Shown piece by piece: positions 8,118 to 10,956 of a stretch of 10,956 bases of DNA; position 1 is the first letter of the stretch, and each line of letters starts with the position of its first letter. Both the position numbers and the translations under genes were made by a program. Below the pieces are notes generated by a model. It was not told the DNA's origin. It saw only the letters and a list, made by a program, of their open reading frames with translations, and made no database searches. This stretch comes from Euperipatoides rowelli (Eukaryota; Onychophora; Udeonychophora; Euonychophora; Peripatopsidae). The stretch lies in assembly GCA_003024985.2 (NCBI GenBank), contig PXIH01S0010010.1; one strand, written 5' to 3'.

Positions 8118-8834
8118 CTTAGACATTCACTAAATATTAGATCTAATTAAGAGTACACATTTGAACCACAATAATAAAGAAAACTATTTATCTGGATTTA
8201 ATTTGCTTTAAACAGCTCCAGCAGCCCACTACCCTCTATTCTCAACCATCAAAAATGAGTCAAATTTTAAAACAAATTTCTTCAATCTCTGTTAAATTCA
8301 TACTATATTCAAAACGAAATATAATGTCGCTTTTCTTTTTCATTATAATGCTTATAATAAAAAGCCCTAAACTGTACAAGTAGCTCTTCCCCCGTCCCCC
8401 ACAAGCATATTATGACAATAATAAAATTTAAGTAATTTAAAACAAAACACCAAAGAAATTAAGCCCTAAATGAAATTGATTTTTAAAGTTAACATACAGT
8501 ACTAGAAATAAAGACCACCAATAACTTCTCTATATAAAAATGTTACTGGGTTTAAATTATCTGGTAATTTATTAAACTTACAGTATATAGGCTATAAATA
8601 TAAAAAATAGATGAGATAACCAAACTGTACTAGGCATATTATTACAATTAAAAAGTATAATATTGGGACATTTTTATAATATGTGATGACCATTTTTTTT
8701 AAGAACTGTTTATTAAATCCTTTTGAGAATATTATTTGTAAGATATAGGGCTATTAATTGTCTTTATTATTTTGCTTTAAAATATAAGCATTTTTTTTTT
8801 CAGTTTAAACTTGCCACATAAATTAATCAAGTTT
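8118..8834. other. Intronic, nothing recognised
   Basis: AT-rich intron with homopolymer A and T runs and one TAGGCTA at 8588. I see no gene or structured repeat. Confidence 0.45.
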
Positions 8835-8877
8835 TATTAAATGTAAAAGTCACTTCCACTGTCTTTTACATTTAATA
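8835..8877. repeat. Perfect 15-bp hairpin with 13-nt loop
   Basis: TATTAAATGTAAAAG (8835-8849) is the exact reverse complement of CTTTTACATTTAATA (8863-8877). No outward extension of the pairing was seen. Confidence 0.8.
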
Positions 8878-9229
8878 TTGTTTCCGATGGAAAAATATCC
8901 ATGGTTTGTGTGAATTTGATTTCCAGGAACATAACCCCACGCAAAATGAGAAATACCTAGATACGTTTATAGCAAATAAACAAACTGTGTTTACAGATTA
9001 GAATTTTTCAAAATCAAGCGGTGTCAGGAAGTTAAGTGCATTGTAATTTTATAATTTTTTTTCTATATATTATTAAATCCTAAATGTAGGCTACTTTACG
9101 TTAAAACAAAAGTTTTATACAAAAATTATCTGAAAATGCTTAAAAATGTAATGAAGAATTTGTTGACCAATTTTCACCCCCTCCCATTTATCTCTTACCC
9201 TACCTCTTACCACATAATTATTTCCTAAG

Positions 9230-9460
9230 TTGAAAGTTTGTTCCCATCATTAGAAATAACAGAATTTAGCTTTTACATATTATGTAATTGCCGATCACAC
9301 TTTTAATGGATATTATTATTAGCCTGCCATATCTCTATGATATTTCATCTCTTCTACTCTTTCCAGCCCCTGAATCTTATGAACATTGAAAGTTCTTTCT
9401 CAGCATTAACAATTAACTGAATTGAACTTTTATATACAATGTAATTGTCAATCAAACCTC
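9230..9460. repeat. Diverged direct duplication, unit about 157 bp
   Basis: TTGAAAGTT at 9230 and 9386, and ATGTAATTG at 9282 and 9439, recur at a constant spacing of 156-157 bp, with intervening sequence recognisably alike (CAT-TAGAAATAAC.GAATT / CATTAACAATTAACTGAATT, then CTTTTACATAT / CTTTTATATAC). Identity is about 70% by eye. Each unit is followed by a pyrimidine-rich stretch, and the last of these grows into the tract at 9492-9648. Confidence 0.55.
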
Positions 9461-9663
9461 ATGAAGATATATAAAAGCATTACAGATAGAGTCCTCTCCT
9501 ACCCTTCTTCTCTCCTCCCACTCCACCTTCCTCTCCCTGTCCACCTCCCTCTCTTCTTCACTCTCCACCTTCCACTCCCTCTCTACTTTACTCTCTATCT
9601 CCCTCTCCTGCTCCACCTTCCTCTCCCTCTCCACCACTCTTTCTTTTTGAATATCATAGAGAT
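9331..9663. repeat. 14-bp inverted repeat flanking the pyrimidine tract
   Basis: ATCTCTATGATATT (9331-9344) and its exact complement (9650-9663) bracket 305 bp that includes the CT-rich tract. They may be termini of a small element or coincidence in AT-rich DNA. No target-site duplication is obvious. Confidence 0.4.
9492..9648 (+). repeat. 157-bp polypyrimidine (CT-rich) tract
   Basis: Almost only C and T on the + strand, with scattered A and just two G. CTCCACCTTCCTCTCCCT occurs at 9521-9538 and again at 9611-9628, with a close variant at 9563-9580, so it grew from units of about 42-48 bp. The reading frames it creates on both strands (Leu/Pro-rich and Glu/Arg-rich) are composition artefacts. 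It ends 371 bp upstream of exon 3. Such tracts can form triplex or bind polypyrimidine-tract proteins; no such role is shown. Confidence 0.85.
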
Positions 9664-10019
9664 AATAGATTAAAAAAACTTTTATTATGAAAAAATATTT
9701 ATAATTTTCTTTTATTATTTTGTCATCCTACAATTGTAGGTTCTCTATTTTGTGCAGCTCTAGCCTTACACCCTAGATGACACAGATGAAAATTTTAATA
9801 TTTCTGATTGTATTTAAAGTTTCAAAATAAAAATTCCTGACAATATGACTAAAAAAAAAAAACTATGCTGTCCTTCCTTATTCTTGAAAAATAAATAGCC
9901 ATATGAAGGACTTATCAAACAAAAGATATATTATTTTATGGTAAATTGTGAGCACCTCTGATAGTTTTCTGAATATTTATGAAGTTAGTCATTAACTTGC
10001 TATATCATTTATATTTCAG
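9664..10019. other. 3' end of intron 2, nothing further recognised
   Basis: AT-rich sequence leading to the exon 3 acceptor. The acceptor has a weak, T/A-mixed polypyrimidine tract (ATATCATTTATATTTCAG). Confidence 0.5.
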
Positions 10020-10073
10020 ATTGAGTATGAATATTTAATTGTAGCCATTGGATTGCAATTGAATTATAAACAG
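10020..10073 (+). CDS. SQOR: SQOR exon 3: short exon with the YEYLIVAIG block
   Basis: Codons 130-147 of sulfide:quinone oxidoreductase (54 bp). It encodes IEYEYLIVAIGLQLNYKQ. Y-x-Y-L-I-V-A-x-G is the second conserved FAD-contact motif of this flavoprotein family (Y-D-x-L-V-x-A-T-G in relatives; SQORs commonly lack the Thr, and here it is Ile). Acceptor TTTCAG|ATT and donor CAG|GTAAGA (a near-consensus donor) preserve phase 0. The exon is short, but its match to the orthologue (LIIALGIQLDY from memory of the vertebrate protein) and perfect continuity with exon 2 make it secure. Later exons, with the redox cysteines and membrane-anchoring C-terminus, lie beyond the window. Confidence 0.92.
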
Positions 10074-10163
10074 GTAAGAATTGTCACTAAAACAAAATTA
10101 TTTAAAAAAATTTGCCATTACATTTATTACTGTATATTTTACTTAATGTAATGTATAACTTAC

Positions 10164-10376
10164 TGTAAAAGATATACTTCAAGATTTGATGAATGGAATA
10201 ACACTTGGTTTACTACAATGCTGAACTACTATGATAACATATTATAGCACCTACTGTGCTTAACATTAAACATTATATATATATTCCAAAACATCAACAC
10301 GTGTCTAGCAGACTAAACTAACACAACACTAACGTTCTTATCACGTTCACGTGAGAGTTCCTCAACAGTCAATACA
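10164..10376 (-). mobile_element. Probable 3' LTR of a Ty3/gypsy retrotransposon
   Basis: Read on the - strand, the sequence just after the polypurine tract begins TGTATTGACTG at 10376. A TACA at 10167-10164 would close a 213-bp LTR with TGTA...TACA ends. Inside, in - strand order, come two CACGTG palindromes (10353-10348 and 10303-10298) and a TATATATATA box (10284-10274), the order expected of a U3 promoter. The start is supported by the PPT and integrase context. The far end is a guess because the other LTR is not in the window. Confidence 0.5.
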
Positions 10377-10387
10377 TCTCTCCCCCC
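10377..10387 (-). other. Polypurine tract of the gypsy element
   Basis: GGGGGGAGAGA on the - strand lies between the end of the pol relic (stop at 10400-10398) and the TGTA start of the likely LTR, where the plus-strand primer of reverse transcription sits. Confidence 0.65.
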
Positions 10388-10397
10388 ATAGTTTATT

Positions 10398-10750
10398 TCA
10401 TACACAATCTGCTAATATCTCAGGTGGTCTTCTTATTCTTGTTGACCTTCTCACCGTTGGCTCCTCCTGGTCTACAGCTTTTATATTCTCCATTGTCCAC
10501 TACCTTTTTCATCCTGGATCTCTATTCTGATTTGTTCTGGTGGTACCTCCCTTTGATTGACCTCCGGTAATACTTCAACCTGTTCTTTCCTTTTCTCTTC
10601 AGGCACCATCAGCTCCACCATCTTCCCAATACTTGGTCTACAGTATGTGCCTGTTTACCAGTCTTCCATCCTGTAACTGAATGTTGTAATGACTTTTTCC
10701 GTTTATTCGTTGTACTGTTCCTGGCATCCACTTAACACCAGTGTTGTAGT
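10398..10750 (-). pseudogene. Ty3/gypsy pol 3' end: integrase C-terminal domain and tail, frameshifted
   Basis: The - strand frame ending at 10638 reads VKWMPGTVQRINGKSHYNI and then QLQDGRLVNRHI: the W-x-P-G-T-V ... Y-x-V/I-x-L-x-D-G-R ... R-H module that follows the gypsy integrase catalytic core. The reading then changes frame: an acidic linker with EEKRKEQ and PPEQ is open from 10639 to 10481, and a last segment from 10475 to 10398 ends RRSTRIRRPPEILADCV before a stop, the basic S-T/S-R-x-R-R-P-P tail typical of gypsy Pol. At least two frame changes and no catalytic core or reverse transcriptase in the window mean it is a decayed fragment. Homology stops near 10750, where the AAGACC repeat begins. 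Low complexity at the N-terminal side (GLGLGLGLE) is that repeat, not integrase. Confidence 0.8.
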
Positions 10751-10764
10751 TAAAACCTGTAATC

Positions 10765-10905
10765 TCAAGATCATTGGGTTCAAGACCAAGGCCAAGACCG
10801 AGACCATTGGTTTCAAATTTCAATAACAAGGCCTTAGTGAAGACCTTATAGTTAAAGAGATCAAGACCGAGACCATTCAGTTCAAGATAAGATCAAGACC
10901 AAGCC
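10765..10905. repeat. AAGACC-type minisatellite
   Basis: Degenerate hexamer-based repeat built from CAAGACC, AAGGCC and GAGACC units. The 16-mer CAAGACCGAGACCATT occurs identically at 10793-10808 and 10862-10877 (69 bp apart), each followed by a TTCAA-containing word. It abuts the truncated end of the gypsy fragment and gives a Gly-Leu repeat in one - strand frame, which is not a gene. Confidence 0.75.
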
Positions 10906-10956
10906 AATATAATAAACATTTATTTTTTTAAAGAACAAATAATAACTTAATTAGGC

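Larger units (their letters stand above)
6921..10019 (+). other. SQOR: SQOR intron 2 (about 3.1 kb, phase 0)
   Basis: The donor is GAG|GTTAGA and the acceptor is ATATTTCAG|ATT. Protein continuity across the junction (NGDE then IEYEYLIV) leaves no room for a missing exon. It is AT-rich with small tandem and inverted repeats and one pyrimidine tract, listed separately. Confidence 0.9.
10074..10956 (+). other. SQOR: SQOR intron 3 (start only)
   Basis: Begins CAG|GTAAGA and continues past the right edge. It contains an antisense gypsy relic and a minisatellite. No fourth exon is seen. Confidence 0.8.

Noticed and set aside
9422-9673. Leu/Pro-rich + strand frame and Glu/Arg-rich - strand frame (9637-9452)
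   Set aside because: Both are direct products of the CT-rich repeat; such a tract opens frames on both strands without coding.
10745-10829. N-terminal GLGLGLGLE segment as part of a protein
   Set aside because: It is the AAGACC minisatellite read in one frame; only the portion from about 10750 downward is integrase.
1-10956. CRISPR array, bacterial operon, riboswitch, tRNA or rRNA
   Set aside because: No regularly spaced direct repeats, cloverleaf or rRNA-like blocks were seen, and the spliced gene shows the DNA is eukaryotic.

Overview
The window is eukaryotic genomic DNA holding the 5' part of one split protein-coding gene on the + strand: mitochondrial sulfide:quinone oxidoreductase (SQOR). 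Three exons can be read directly (173-388, 6750-6920, 10020-10073). Each has a GT donor and/or AG acceptor, all three junctions are phase 0, and together they give 147 codons, about a third of a typical SQOR. The gene runs off the right edge. Intron size (about 6.4 kb and 3.1 kb), AT-rich composition, an RTE/CFDP2-like LINE endonuclease relic, a Ty3/gypsy relic and many foldback repeats point to an animal. A marine invertebrate, perhaps a deuterostome, is my guess from the repeat flavour; nothing here fixes the phylum.

Layout: 1-172 is putative promoter/5' UTR with three short upstream ATG frames. 173-388 is exon 1 (targeting sequence plus the FAD-binding GxGxxG loop). Intron 1 (389-6749) is packed with repeats: a LINE 3'-tail-like motif and an endonuclease fragment present as an inverted duplication (674-1180), a roughly 664-bp degraded foldback (2002-2665), a cluster of TAGCCTA/TAGGCCTA words (densest at 2.8-4.3 kb), hairpins near 4.1-4.2 kb, a 254-bp MITE-like element with 26-bp terminal inverted repeats (4571-4824), a perfect 20-bp hairpin (5050-5095), a hairpin at 5651-5746 and a 458-bp foldback (6019-6476). 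6750-6920 is exon 2. Intron 2 (6921-10019) holds small tandem and inverted repeats, a diverged 157-bp duplication and a 157-bp polypyrimidine tract. 10020-10073 is exon 3. Intron 3 starts at 10074 and contains, on the - strand, the 3' end of a decayed Ty3/gypsy retrotransposon (integrase C-terminus, polypurine tract, likely 3' LTR) abutting an AAGACC-type minisatellite.

There is no operon or multi-gene system here. The one host gene belongs to mitochondrial H2S oxidation. The second-look material is the repeat landscape: an apparent >10-fold excess of one heptamer, and a series of intronic inverted repeats that would make the SQOR pre-mRNA fold into long double-stranded stretches. All alignments were done by eye, so repeat boundaries and identities are approximate.
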